This document shows, piece after piece, positions 50,894 to 58,453 of a stretch of DNA of 64,000 nucleotides. Where the stretch lies: the NCBI RefSeq assembly GCF_008868125.1, contig NZ_WAAQ01000002.1:186001-250000 (forward strand), in the 5' to 3' direction. Position 1 is the first letter of the stretch. Each line of letters begins with the position of its first letter. Under the pieces are notes generated by a model. That model did no database searches and was not told where the DNA came from. It saw only the letters and a list, made by a program, of their open reading frames with translations. This DNA comes from Microbacterium maritypicum (GTDB lineage: Bacteria > Actinomycetota > Actinomycetes > Actinomycetales > Microbacteriaceae). The position numbers and the translations under genes are program-made.

Positions 50894-51952
50894 ATGGCGA
50901 AGAGCGAGCACCAGGCGCCCCGGCGCCCGACCCTGCGCATGGTCGCCGAACGGGCCGGCGTGTCGACAGCGACCGTGTCGTACGTGTTCTCCGGACGGGC
51001 GGGGGCCGCATCCGGCGCCGGTGTGGCCGAGGCCACCGCCGCACGTGTGCTGGCGGCCGCCGACGAGCTGAACTACCGGCCGAACAGCGCGGCGCGGGCG
51101 ATCCGCACCGGACGCAGCGGCATGGTGCAGCTGTCGCTGCACATGCTCAGCGACCCGTGGTCGCTGGCCGTGGCCGACGCGGTGAACGCCGAGGCCAACA
51201 GGCACGGGCTCACCACGCTGATCCTCGCCGACGGCGATTGGCACGCCGCTCTCGACCGGGTCGAGAGCGACGTGGCCTACCTCGACGGCGTGGGACTCGA
51301 CGACCAGGCACGGCAGAACCTCGCCGACCTCGTGCGTCGCGGACAGCGCCTCGTGGTGTTCTCGGAGCATCTCGAGCCGGACGGCTTCGACGTGATCCGC
51401 TCCGACGCGATCCCTGGGTGCGAGATCGCGATGGATCACCTGCTGGAGAGGCACACCGCGATCGGATGCATCGCCGCGGAGGGAGCGGTGCGCCTCGCCG
51501 GTGAGCAGGTCACCCGCTACACGCCGTACCTCCAGAAGCTGGCCGCTGCCGGCATCGAGCCTGACCCTGCCTGGACGGTGACGTACGCCGACACCCAGGC
51601 GAGCGCCTTCACCGCCGCGGTCGAGCTGCTGTCGGGCGAGAACCGGCCGCACGCGGTCTACGCCACGACCGACTTCGCCGCGATCGCCGCGATCAACGCC
51701 GCGCACATGCTCGGGCTCCGGGTACCGCACGACGTCGCAGTGGTGGGTGTCGGCAACACCCCCGACGCCCGCCTGATCGCGCCCACGCTCACGACCGTCG
51801 GTCCGACCGACTTCTACGAGAGGCAGGCGCGCATCATCGTCGACCGTGCCCTCGAGAGCGACTCCGCACCCGGGCGCCTGCACGACTTCGCGTGGACGCT
51901 CTTCCCCGGCGGATCGACCGACCTCGACGCCCCCGCACCGCGGGCCCGTTGA
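50894..51952 (+). CDS. LacI-family regulator of the second sugar operon
   Basis: 352-residue regulator. The helix-turn-helix is TLRMVAERAGVSTATVSYVFSGRAGAASGAGVAEATAARV, and the hinge is LNYRPNSAARAIRTGRSG. The ligand domain ends VAVVGVGNTPDARLIAPTLTTVGPTDFYERQ. It lies inside the operon it probably controls, through the tandem operators at 47722-47749, giving autoregulation. An unusual Gly/Ala-rich insertion follows the recognition helix (GRAGAASGAG). Confidence 0.93.
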   Translation: MAKSEHQAPRRPTLRMVAERAGVSTATVSYVFSGRAGAASGAGVAEATAARVLAAADELNYRPNSAARAIRTGRSGMVQLSLHMLSDPWSLAVADAVNAEANRHGLTTLILADGDWHAALDRVESDVAYLDGVGLDDQARQNLADLVRRGQRLVVFSEHLEPDGFDVIRSDAIPGCEIAMDHLLERHTAIGCIAAEGAVRLAGEQVTRYTPYLQKLAAAGIEPDPAWTVTYADTQASAFTAAVELLSGENRPHAVYATTDFAAIAAINAAHMLGLRVPHDVAVVGVGNTPDARLIAPTLTTVGPTDFYERQARIIVDRALESDSAPGRLHDFAWTLFPGGSTDLDAPAPRAR

Positions 51953-51992
51953 CCTCGGCATCCGCACAGACTCATCACACAGAAGGACCATC

Positions 51993-53174
51993 GTGGATCT
52001 CCAGATCGGCATCATCGGCTTCGGCGCGCGCTCGACCCTCCAGGAAGAGGTGCATCGTCCGGGGCAGGGGTCACGCATCAGCGCCGTATGCGACCTCGCC
52101 CCGCGCGCTCGCGAGGACGCTCGCGCCCTCGTGCCGGACGCCCTCATCACCGACTCGCTCGACGAGCTGCTGGCCTCGGGCGTCGACGCCGTCATGGTGC
52201 TCACACCCGACGACACGCACGCAGCCCTCAGCATCCGTGCCCTCGAAGCCGGAGTGCCGGTGTTCTGCGAGAAGCCCCTCGCGATCGACCTCGCCGACGC
52301 CGATGCGATGCTCGAGACCGCACGCCGCACCGGCACTGGTCTCTACATCGGCCACAACATGCGGCACATGCCCGTCATCACCCTCATGCGCGGGCTGATC
52401 CAGAGCGGCCGCATCGGCCAGGTCAAGGCCGTGTGGGTGCGGCACTTCGTCGGCCACGGCGGCGACTTCTACTTCAAGGACTGGCACGCCGACCGCCGCC
52501 GCACCACCGGACTGCTGTTGCAGAAGGGTGCGCACGACATCGACATCATCCACTGGCTCGCCGGCGCCTACAGCGAGCGGGTCTCCGCGATGGGGGCGCT
52601 GAGCGTCTACGGTGACATCACCGACCGCCGCGACAGGGCGGGGGAGCGGATGCCGGACTGGTTCAGCATGGACAACTGGCCGCCCACCGCGCTCACGGGG
52701 CTCCACCCCGTGGTCGACGTCGAAGACATCTCGATGGTGAACATGCAGCTGGAGGGCGGCATCTTCGCGTCGTACCAGCAGTGCCACTTCACCCCCGACT
52801 ACTGGCGCAACTACACCGTGATCGGCACCGAGGGGCGCATCGAGAACTTCGGCGATGTGGCCGGCAGCGAGGTCGGGCTGTGGAATCGGCGGCATGCCGG
52901 CGCGGCCGACGCCGACGAGACCTTCATCGTCCCCGAGGTGCCGGATGCGGGTCACGACGGCGCCGACGCGCTGCTCGTCGCCGAGTTCCTGCGGTTCGTC
53001 CGCCACGGGGGGCTGACCGAGACCTCTCCCGTCGCGGCGCGCGAGGCGGTGGCCGCGGGCATCCTCGCCACCGCGTCGTTGCGAGGTGACGGCTCGGCGA
53101 TCGAGATCCCGCCGCTGGATCCCGAGCTCGTCGCCTACTTCGAGCGGGGGCAGGTCGAGGCCGCTCTGGTCTGA
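51993..53174 (+). CDS. Gfo/Idh/MocA-family oxidoreductase
   Basis: 393-residue NAD(P)-dependent sugar dehydrogenase. The Rossmann start is LQIGIIGFGARSTLQEEV. VLTPDDTHAALSIRALEAGVPVFCEKPLAIDLADADAM contains the EKP signature with the catalytic Lys, and GAHDIDIIHWLAG is the late active-site motif. The GTG at 51993 was chosen, with GAAGGA upstream and 40 bases from the lacI stop. As last gene of the operon it probably starts breakdown of the imported sugar. The exact substrate is unknown. Confidence 0.92.
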   Translation: MDLQIGIIGFGARSTLQEEVHRPGQGSRISAVCDLAPRAREDARALVPDALITDSLDELLASGVDAVMVLTPDDTHAALSIRALEAGVPVFCEKPLAIDLADADAMLETARRTGTGLYIGHNMRHMPVITLMRGLIQSGRIGQVKAVWVRHFVGHGGDFYFKDWHADRRRTTGLLLQKGAHDIDIIHWLAGAYSERVSAMGALSVYGDITDRRDRAGERMPDWFSMDNWPPTALTGLHPVVDVEDISMVNMQLEGGIFASYQQCHFTPDYWRNYTVIGTEGRIENFGDVAGSEVGLWNRRHAGAADADETFIVPEVPDAGHDGADALLVAEFLRFVRHGGLTETSPVAAREAVAAGILATASLRGDGSAIEIPPLDPELVAYFERGQVEAALV

Positions 53175-53183
53175 GGCAACTGT

Positions 53184-53244
53184 CTTCGAATCGCGCGACC
53201 GGCTGCACCAGCGGCCCGGATGGAACCCATCGCGCGATTCGAAG
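53184..53244. terminator. Long-arm inverted repeat between the dehydrogenase and tetR genes
   Basis: 15-bp perfect arms (cttcgaatcgcgcga and complement) flank a 31-base spacer. It is a probable terminator, though the large loop is unusual. Confidence 0.55.
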
Positions 53245-53275
53245 GGACCGCTCCCAGCATCCTCACAATCCGAAA

Positions 53276-53296
53276 ATGTACAAACGTACATGTACG
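53276..53296 (+). promoter_or_regulatory. TetR operator cluster
   Basis: Overlapping palindromes atgtac-aaac-gtacat (53276-53291) and cgtacatgtacg (53285-53296), 19 bases before the tetR ATG. This is the expected place for autorepression of the tetR-RND pair. Confidence 0.65.
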
Positions 53297-53314
53297 GATG
53301 TCCAAGGGGGCGGG

Positions 53315-53902
53315 ATGAAGCATGGTGCGCGTCGTCGACGTGACCCTGAAGCGCGCCGTCTCGAGATCGTCACCGCTGCCGCAGAGCTCATCGTCGAGGT
53401 GGGCGCAGAGGCCGTAACGCACCGCATGGTCGCCGCGCGCGCCGGGGTGCCCCTCGGGGCGACGACCCAGTACTTCGACACCCTCGACGACCTCAGGGCC
53501 GCAGCCTTCCGTGCGCTCGCCGAAGAGGTCGACGCGCGTCTCGACGGTGTCCGGCAGACCCTCGCCGAGCGCGGCGACAGCCCCGAGGTGATCGCCGCTC
53601 TCGTTTTCGAGAGCATGGACGACCACCACGCCGTCCAGGCCGACCGCGCCGTGGTCACGGCAGCCGTGCACGACCCTCGCCTTCGTGAACTCGCGCGACA
53701 CCTGTCGAACCGCCTCGTCGAACTGCTCGCGCCGACCTACGGCGAAGAACGCGCCAGAGCGGCGATGATCTTCATCGACGGCGTCATGTGGAGCATGCAG
53801 ATCCGCGACGATCGCCTCGCCCAGTCCTTCATCGAGTCCGCACTGGCGCGGATCCTCGGAGACGCCGTCTCCACCCCTTCCGCAGCGACAGCCACCCCCT
53901 GA
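53315..53902 (+). CDS. TetR-family regulator of the RND efflux gene
   Basis: 195-residue TetR protein. The DNA-binding part reads LEIVTAAAELIVEVGAEAVTHRMVAARAGVPLGATTQYFDTLDDLRAAAF. The ATG at MKHGARRRRD was chosen; an upstream in-frame ATG lies in the operator. The RND-permease gene begins 16 bases after its stop, so the two form an operon controlled by this protein. The inducer is unknown. Confidence 0.9.
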   Translation: MKHGARRRRDPEARRLEIVTAAAELIVEVGAEAVTHRMVAARAGVPLGATTQYFDTLDDLRAAAFRALAEEVDARLDGVRQTLAERGDSPEVIAALVFESMDDHHAVQADRAVVTAAVHDPRLRELARHLSNRLVELLAPTYGEERARAAMIFIDGVMWSMQIRDDRLAQSFIESALARILGDAVSTPSAATATP

Positions 53903-53918
53903 CACCGAGGAAACCGCC

Positions 53919-56900
53919 TTGTCGAAACTCGCCATCCTGAGCCTGAAGAACCGCGCGCTCATCGCCCTCATCACCATCGTCGCGGCGGTGTTCGGCGGGC
54001 TCGCGCTCACGAACCTCAAGCAGGAGCTCATCCCCTCGCTTGAGCTGCCGGCGCTCGTGGTCATGACGACCTACCCCGGCGCATCGCCCGAGGTGGTGGA
54101 GAACGACGTGTCCACGCCGGTCGAAGCGGCGATCCAGGGCGTGCCCGGTCTGGAATCGACCACGGCGACCAGCACCACCAACGCGTCGATCGTGCAGGCG
54201 ATGTTCGCCTACGGCACGAACCTCGCCACGGCCGAGCAGAAGATCCAGCAGGCGATCAACCGCATCTCCTCGCAGCTGCCGGAGGACGTGAGCCCCCAGG
54301 TGCTCTCGGTCTCGATCGACGACTTCCCGGTGATCCAGGTCGCCGTCACGGGTTTCGAGGATGCCGAGAACGCCCAGGCCGAGCTCGAGTCCGTCGCGAT
54401 CCCCGAACTCGAAGACGTCGACGGCGTCAACGCCGCCGAGATCGTCGGCGGGGTCGGGCAGCGCATCAGCATCACCCCCGACGTCGCGCAGCTCGCCGCC
54501 GTCGGCACGAGCACCACGGCGATCAGCGATGCCCTGAAGCAGAACGGCACGCTCTTCCCCGGCGGTGACATCACCGAGAACGGGCAGACGCTCACCGTCC
54601 AGACCGGGGCGAAGATCACCTCGGTCGAGGAGATCGCCGCGCTTCCGCTGGTCGGCACAGATGCCACCATCGGCGATGTGGCGTCGGTCGTGCAGGAGTC
54701 CGACCCCGTCACCTCCATCTCGCGCGTGGACGGCAAGGACGCGCTCTCGATCTCGATCACCAAACTCCCCGCGGCGAACACGGTCGAGGTGTCCAACGGC
54801 GTGATCGCCGCGCTCGACACGATCGGCGAGGCCTTCCCCGACGCCCAGTTCACGGTGATCTTCGACCAGGCGCCGTTCATCGTGCAGTCGATCGAGACGC
54901 TCGCCACCGAGGGTCTTCTCGGCCTGGTCTTCGCTGTGCTCGTGATCCTCGTGTTCCTGCTGTCGGTCCGGTCGACGCTCGTCACCGCGATCTCGATCCC
55001 GACCAGCGTGCTCATCACGTTCATCGGGTTGCAGGCGTTCGGCTACTCGCTGAACGTGCTCACGCTCGGCGCGCTCACGATCGCGATCGGTCGAGTGGTC
55101 GACGACTCCATCGTCGTGATCGAGAACATCAAACGCCACTACGTCGGCGATGCCGACAAGGGCGATGCGATCCGTCTCGCGGTGCGCGAGGTCGCCATGG
55201 CGATCACCGCATCCACCATCACGACGGTCGCGGTGTTCCTGCCGATCGTCTTCGTCGGCGACATGGTCGGCGAGCTGTTCCGTCCGTTCGCGATGACCGT
55301 GACGATCGCGATGGTCGCGTCGCTCCTGGTCGCACTCACGATCGTGCCGGTCCTCGCATACTGGTTCCTCAAGCCCGGCAAGCCGCTGCTCGACGAGCAC
55401 GGCGACGCGATCGACCCCGAGCACCCCGACGCCCCGCCGACCTGGCTGCAGCGGCAGTACCGCCCGATCCTGGGTTGGACGCTGAAGCACTCCGGCATCA
55501 CCGTGATCCTCGCGGTCGTCGTGCTCGGCGCCACCCTGGCCGCTGCGCCGCTGATGAAGGTCAACTTCCTCGGCGACTCCGGTCAGAACACCATGACCAT
55601 CACGCAGGACCTCGGCCCGTCGGCGAGCCTGCAGGCGAAGTCGGATGCCGCGGTCGCGGTCGAGGATGCCCTCCTCGACATCGACGGCATCGAGCATGTG
55701 CAGGCCTCGATCGGCACCAGCGGCTCGGCGCTCAGCGATGCCTTCTCCGGCGGTGCGGGCGTCACCTACTCGGTGCTGACCGACTCGGATGCCGACCAGG
55801 AGAAGCTCCGCGCCGACGTGCAGGATGCGATCGACGGACTCGGCGACGACGTGGGCGACGTGGCCGTCTCGGCATCGGCCGGCTTCGGATCGAGCGACAT
55901 CGAGATCACGGTCAGCGCCTCGAACTCCGACGACCTCCAGACCGCGACGACCACGCTGGTCGAAGAGCTCGACGGGCGCGACGGCGTCGGCCAGGTGAGC
56001 GACAACCTCGCCGCGTCGCTGCCGTACATCGCCGTGGTGGTCAACCGGGAGGCCGCCGCACAGCGCGGACTCTCCGAGGTCGCCGTCGGAGGCATCGTGT
56101 CGGGCACCATGCGCCCGCAGCAGGCGGGATCCGTCGAGATCGACGACACCGCCCTCACGGTCTACATCGTCACCCCGAACCCGCCGACCACGGTCGAGGC
56201 GCTCAGGACGCTCACGATCCCGACCCCCGCCGGCATCGTGCAGCTGCAGGACATCGCCACCGTCGAGCAGCAGAACGGACCCACCTCGATCACCACCGAG
56301 CAGGGCCGTCGGACGGCGACGATCACCGTGCCCCCGGCATCCGACAACCTCGCCACCGCCACGCAGTCGGTGAACGAGGCGCTCGCGGCGGTCGACCTGC
56401 CCGACGGAGCCTCCGCCGAGGTCGGCGGTGTCGCCTCGCAGCAGGCCGACTCGTTCTCGCAGCTGGGCCTCGCCATGCTCGCGGCGATCCTGATCGTCTA
56501 CGTGGTCATGGTCGCGACGTTCAAGTCGTTGCGTCAGCCGCTGCTGCTGCTCGTGTCGGTGCCGTTCGCGGCGACGGGTGCGATCCTGCTGCAGATCCTC
56601 ACGGGCGTACCGCTCGGCGTCGCGTCGCTGATCGGTGTGCTGATGCTCATCGGCATCGTGGTGACGAACGCGATCGTGCTCGTCGACCTCGTGAACCAGT
56701 ATCGGGAGAAGGGTCTGTCGACCATCGAGGCGGTCAAGGCCGGAGGCGAGAAGCGTCTGCGGCCGATCCTGATGACCGCGCTCGCGACGATCCTCGCCCT
56801 GACCCCGATGGCTCTGGGCATCACGGGGCACGGCGGGTTCATCTCGCAGCCGCTCGCGATCGTCGTGATCGGCGGTCTGATCTCGTCGACCGTGCTGACG

Positions 56901-57131
56901 CTGATCGTGCTGCCGACGCTCTACAACCTCGTCGAGGGCGCCAAGGAGCGGCGTGCGGCTCGCAAGGCCGGTGGAGCGGGTGCCGGCGGGACCCCGACGC
57001 CGGATGCTCCGGTCGGGCCTGATGCGTCCGGTGCCGCTGCGGCGTCGGGGCAGCCGGTGCTGATCGACGCCTCCGGCCTGCCTCACGCATCGCAGCTCAC
57101 CCGCCGCGAACTGCGCGAGCGCGGGGAGTAG
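53919..57131 (+). CDS. RND efflux transporter (AcrB/HAE1-like)
   Basis: 1,070-residue pump with the RND layout. Helix 1 (ALIALITIVAAVFGGLAL) is followed by a large external domain, helices 2-6, a second external domain and helices 8-12. FLLSVRSTLVTAISIPTSVLITFIGLQAFGYSLNVLTLGALTIAIGRVVDDSIVVIENIKRH is the classic helix-4 region with the Asp-Asp proton-relay pair. No periplasmic adaptor or TolC partner is encoded nearby, as expected in a monoderm. A TTG start at 53919 with GAGG upstream was chosen. The C-terminal tail is Ala/Gly/Pro-rich. It is regulated by the preceding TetR. Confidence 0.93.
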   Translation: MSKLAILSLKNRALIALITIVAAVFGGLALTNLKQELIPSLELPALVVMTTYPGASPEVVENDVSTPVEAAIQGVPGLESTTATSTTNASIVQAMFAYGTNLATAEQKIQQAINRISSQLPEDVSPQVLSVSIDDFPVIQVAVTGFEDAENAQAELESVAIPELEDVDGVNAAEIVGGVGQRISITPDVAQLAAVGTSTTAISDALKQNGTLFPGGDITENGQTLTVQTGAKITSVEEIAALPLVGTDATIGDVASVVQESDPVTSISRVDGKDALSISITKLPAANTVEVSNGVIAALDTIGEAFPDAQFTVIFDQAPFIVQSIETLATEGLLGLVFAVLVILVFLLSVRSTLVTAISIPTSVLITFIGLQAFGYSLNVLTLGALTIAIGRVVDDSIVVIENIKRHYVGDADKGDAIRLAVREVAMAITASTITTVAVFLPIVFVGDMVGELFRPFAMTVTIAMVASLLVALTIVPVLAYWFLKPGKPLLDEHGDAIDPEHPDAPPTWLQRQYRPILGWTLKHSGITVILAVVVLGATLAAAPLMKVNFLGDSGQNTMTITQDLGPSASLQAKSDAAVAVEDALLDIDGIEHVQASIGTSGSALSDAFSGGAGVTYSVLTDSDADQEKLRADVQDAIDGLGDDVGDVAVSASAGFGSSDIEITVSASNSDDLQTATTTLVEELDGRDGVGQVSDNLAASLPYIAVVVNREAAAQRGLSEVAVGGIVSGTMRPQQAGSVEIDDTALTVYIVTPNPPTTVEALRTLTIPTPAGIVQLQDIATVEQQNGPTSITTEQGRRTATITVPPASDNLATATQSVNEALAAVDLPDGASAEVGGVASQQADSFSQLGLAMLAAILIVYVVMVATFKSLRQPLLLLVSVPFAATGAILLQILTGVPLGVASLIGVLMLIGIVVTNAIVLVDLVNQYREKGLSTIEAVKAGGEKRLRPILMTALATILALTPMALGITGHGGFISQPLAIVVIGGLISSTVLTLIVLPTLYNLVEGAKERRAARKAGGAGAGGTPTPDAPVGPDASGAAAASGQPVLIDASGLPHASQLTRRELRERGE

Positions 57132-57158
57132 CCGCGCTCGGGTGGTGATCACCTCCGC

Positions 57159-57205
57159 AGAAAGGCCCCGGATCCGCATCCAGATGCGTGATTCGGGGCC
57201 TTTCT
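57159..57205. terminator. Hairpin after the RND gene
   Basis: 12-bp arms agaaaggccccg/cggggcctttct with an inner partial stem (cgcatc/gatgcg). It sits between convergent genes and could serve both. Confidence 0.8.
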
Positions 57206-57275
57206 CCGTGATCGTCGAGGAGGTGCTCACTGCTGCGGCCCCGCAACGAGCCGCCCACAGCGCAAGCGGCCGGGC

Positions 57276-58172
57276 TCAGGACAGCGCGATGCCCCAGTGC
57301 AGGGTCCAGGTCTCGTCGGGGGAGAGGCGACGGATGCCGAGGCCGCTGTTGAACGCATCGGCGGGCGCGGTCATCGGCTCGATCGCGACCGCGAGGCTCT
57401 GCCCGGGATAGGCGGGCGTCGTGTACACCTGCACGTAGTCGAAGCCCTCGTCCTGCCAGAGCGTGACGCGACGACCGTCCGGCGCGGTGAGCGAGTGGCG
57501 CACGCGCCCGTCGGGGTCGCGTGCGAGATCGGTGAATCCGGTGTCGAGGGTGACATCCCCCAGGCGCACACCTTCGCGCAGCTCGGGTCCGACCGGTCGG
57601 GTGCCGGTGGGGAGCATCCGCTCGTCGGTCTCGAACGCCGTCTCCGCGGGCACCCGCAGCACGAGGTCGTGCGGATCGACGTCGCCGATCGTCACGAACG
57701 GATGCGTGCCGAGGGCGACCGGCGCCGGCGTGCTCGAGCGGTTGGTGAGCGTGTGCGTCACCTCGATGCCGTCGGCGGTGAGGGTGTACGTCACTGTCGT
57801 CTCGATCAGGTACGGGTACCCGGTCTGGGGGACGATGTTCGCCCGCAGCACGGCTTCGCTGTCGGTGTGCGCCACCTCGTAGGCCGTGAATCGCAGCAGG
57901 CCGTGGCTCGCGTTGCGCAGCTTCGGCTCCGTGATCGCGAGCCTTCGCGTGGTGCCCTCGTCGTCCCACTCCCCGTCTCGCACCCGGTTCGGCCAGGGGG
58001 TGAGGACCACGCCGGAGCAGGCCGGGGTGGGCAGGTCGTGCGGGTACGGCGGCACGAGGTCGACACCGCCGATGCGCAGCGAACGCAGGGATGCGCCGAC
58101 CTGAGCGATCTGCGCGTCCACCTCGCCGAGTCGGAGGGTGATCTGGGCGCCGGTGGGGGAAGCGGTACTCAC
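57276..58172 (-). CDS. Aldose 1-epimerase (mutarotase)
   Basis: 298-residue galactose-mutarotase-fold enzyme that interconverts sugar anomers. It shows VVLTPWPNRVRDGEWD (substrate Arg), NASHGLLRFTAYEV (catalytic His) and an acidic residue in the IEPMTAPADAFNSG segment, the likely catalytic base. The start is uncertain. The GTG at 58172 begins just before the conserved domain, while a GTG at 58250 would add a low-similarity extension. It is divergent from the DEAD-box helicase gene. Confidence 0.85.
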   Translation of the reverse strand: MSTASPTGAQITLRLGEVDAQIAQVGASLRSLRIGGVDLVPPYPHDLPTPACSGVVLTPWPNRVRDGEWDDEGTTRRLAITEPKLRNASHGLLRFTAYEVAHTDSEAVLRANIVPQTGYPYLIETTVTYTLTADGIEVTHTLTNRSSTPAPVALGTHPFVTIGDVDPHDLVLRVPAETAFETDERMLPTGTRPVGPELREGVRLGDVTLDTGFTDLARDPDGRVRHSLTAPDGRRVTLWQDEGFDYVQVYTTPAYPGQSLAVAIEPMTAPADAFNSGLGIRRLSPDETWTLHWGIALS

Positions 58173-58221
58173 CTCGTCATCGTACGGCCACCATCGGGTC
58201 GGCAGTCTCTCAGGCGCGTCG

Positions 58222-58227
58222 GCTACA
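58222..58227 (+). promoter_or_regulatory. Possible -10 box of the DEAD-box helicase gene
   Basis: TACACT in ggctacactt. A start about seven bases on would give a leader of about 220 bases. No convincing -35 box is visible. Confidence 0.35.
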
Positions 58228-58250
58228 CTTGACCGGTCGGCTTCGGACAC

Positions 58251-58439
58251 CCGCGCGTTGGCGCGGACGTTTTATGTGTGTGAAGTGTGAGTCCAGGGGC
58301 CGATGGTGAGCGTCGCTCGACGCTAATCAACCATCACATGAATGGCCCCGGCCGCTGACAGTCCGGAACCCCGCTGGTCGAGTTCGACCAGGCGCAGGGT
58401 GCTCGCGCGTGCGCGCGGCGCTGTTCTCGTGCGAGAACA
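58251..58439 (+). ncRNA. Structured 5' leader of the DEAD-box helicase gene
   Basis: Several hairpins stack in the untranslated leader. One is ccgcgc-gttg-gcgcgg (58251-58266) followed by acgttttat. A multi-part stem (58296-58349) has ggggcc/ggcccc, gatggt/accatc and agcgtcg/cgacgct arms. Three short perfect hairpins with two-base centres follow at 58374-58391, 58404-58417 and 58422-58439. The last ends 15 bases before the start codon. The layout suggests cis-regulation, for example by cold or by the helicase itself (inference). I do not recognise a known riboswitch class. Confidence 0.5.
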
Positions 58440-58453
58440 CAGAAAGACACGCA

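Noticed and set aside
53829..57230. A 1,133-codon open frame opposite the RND gene
   Set aside because: Low-complexity, very His/Arg/Asp-rich translation with no family features. The RND frame explains the region.
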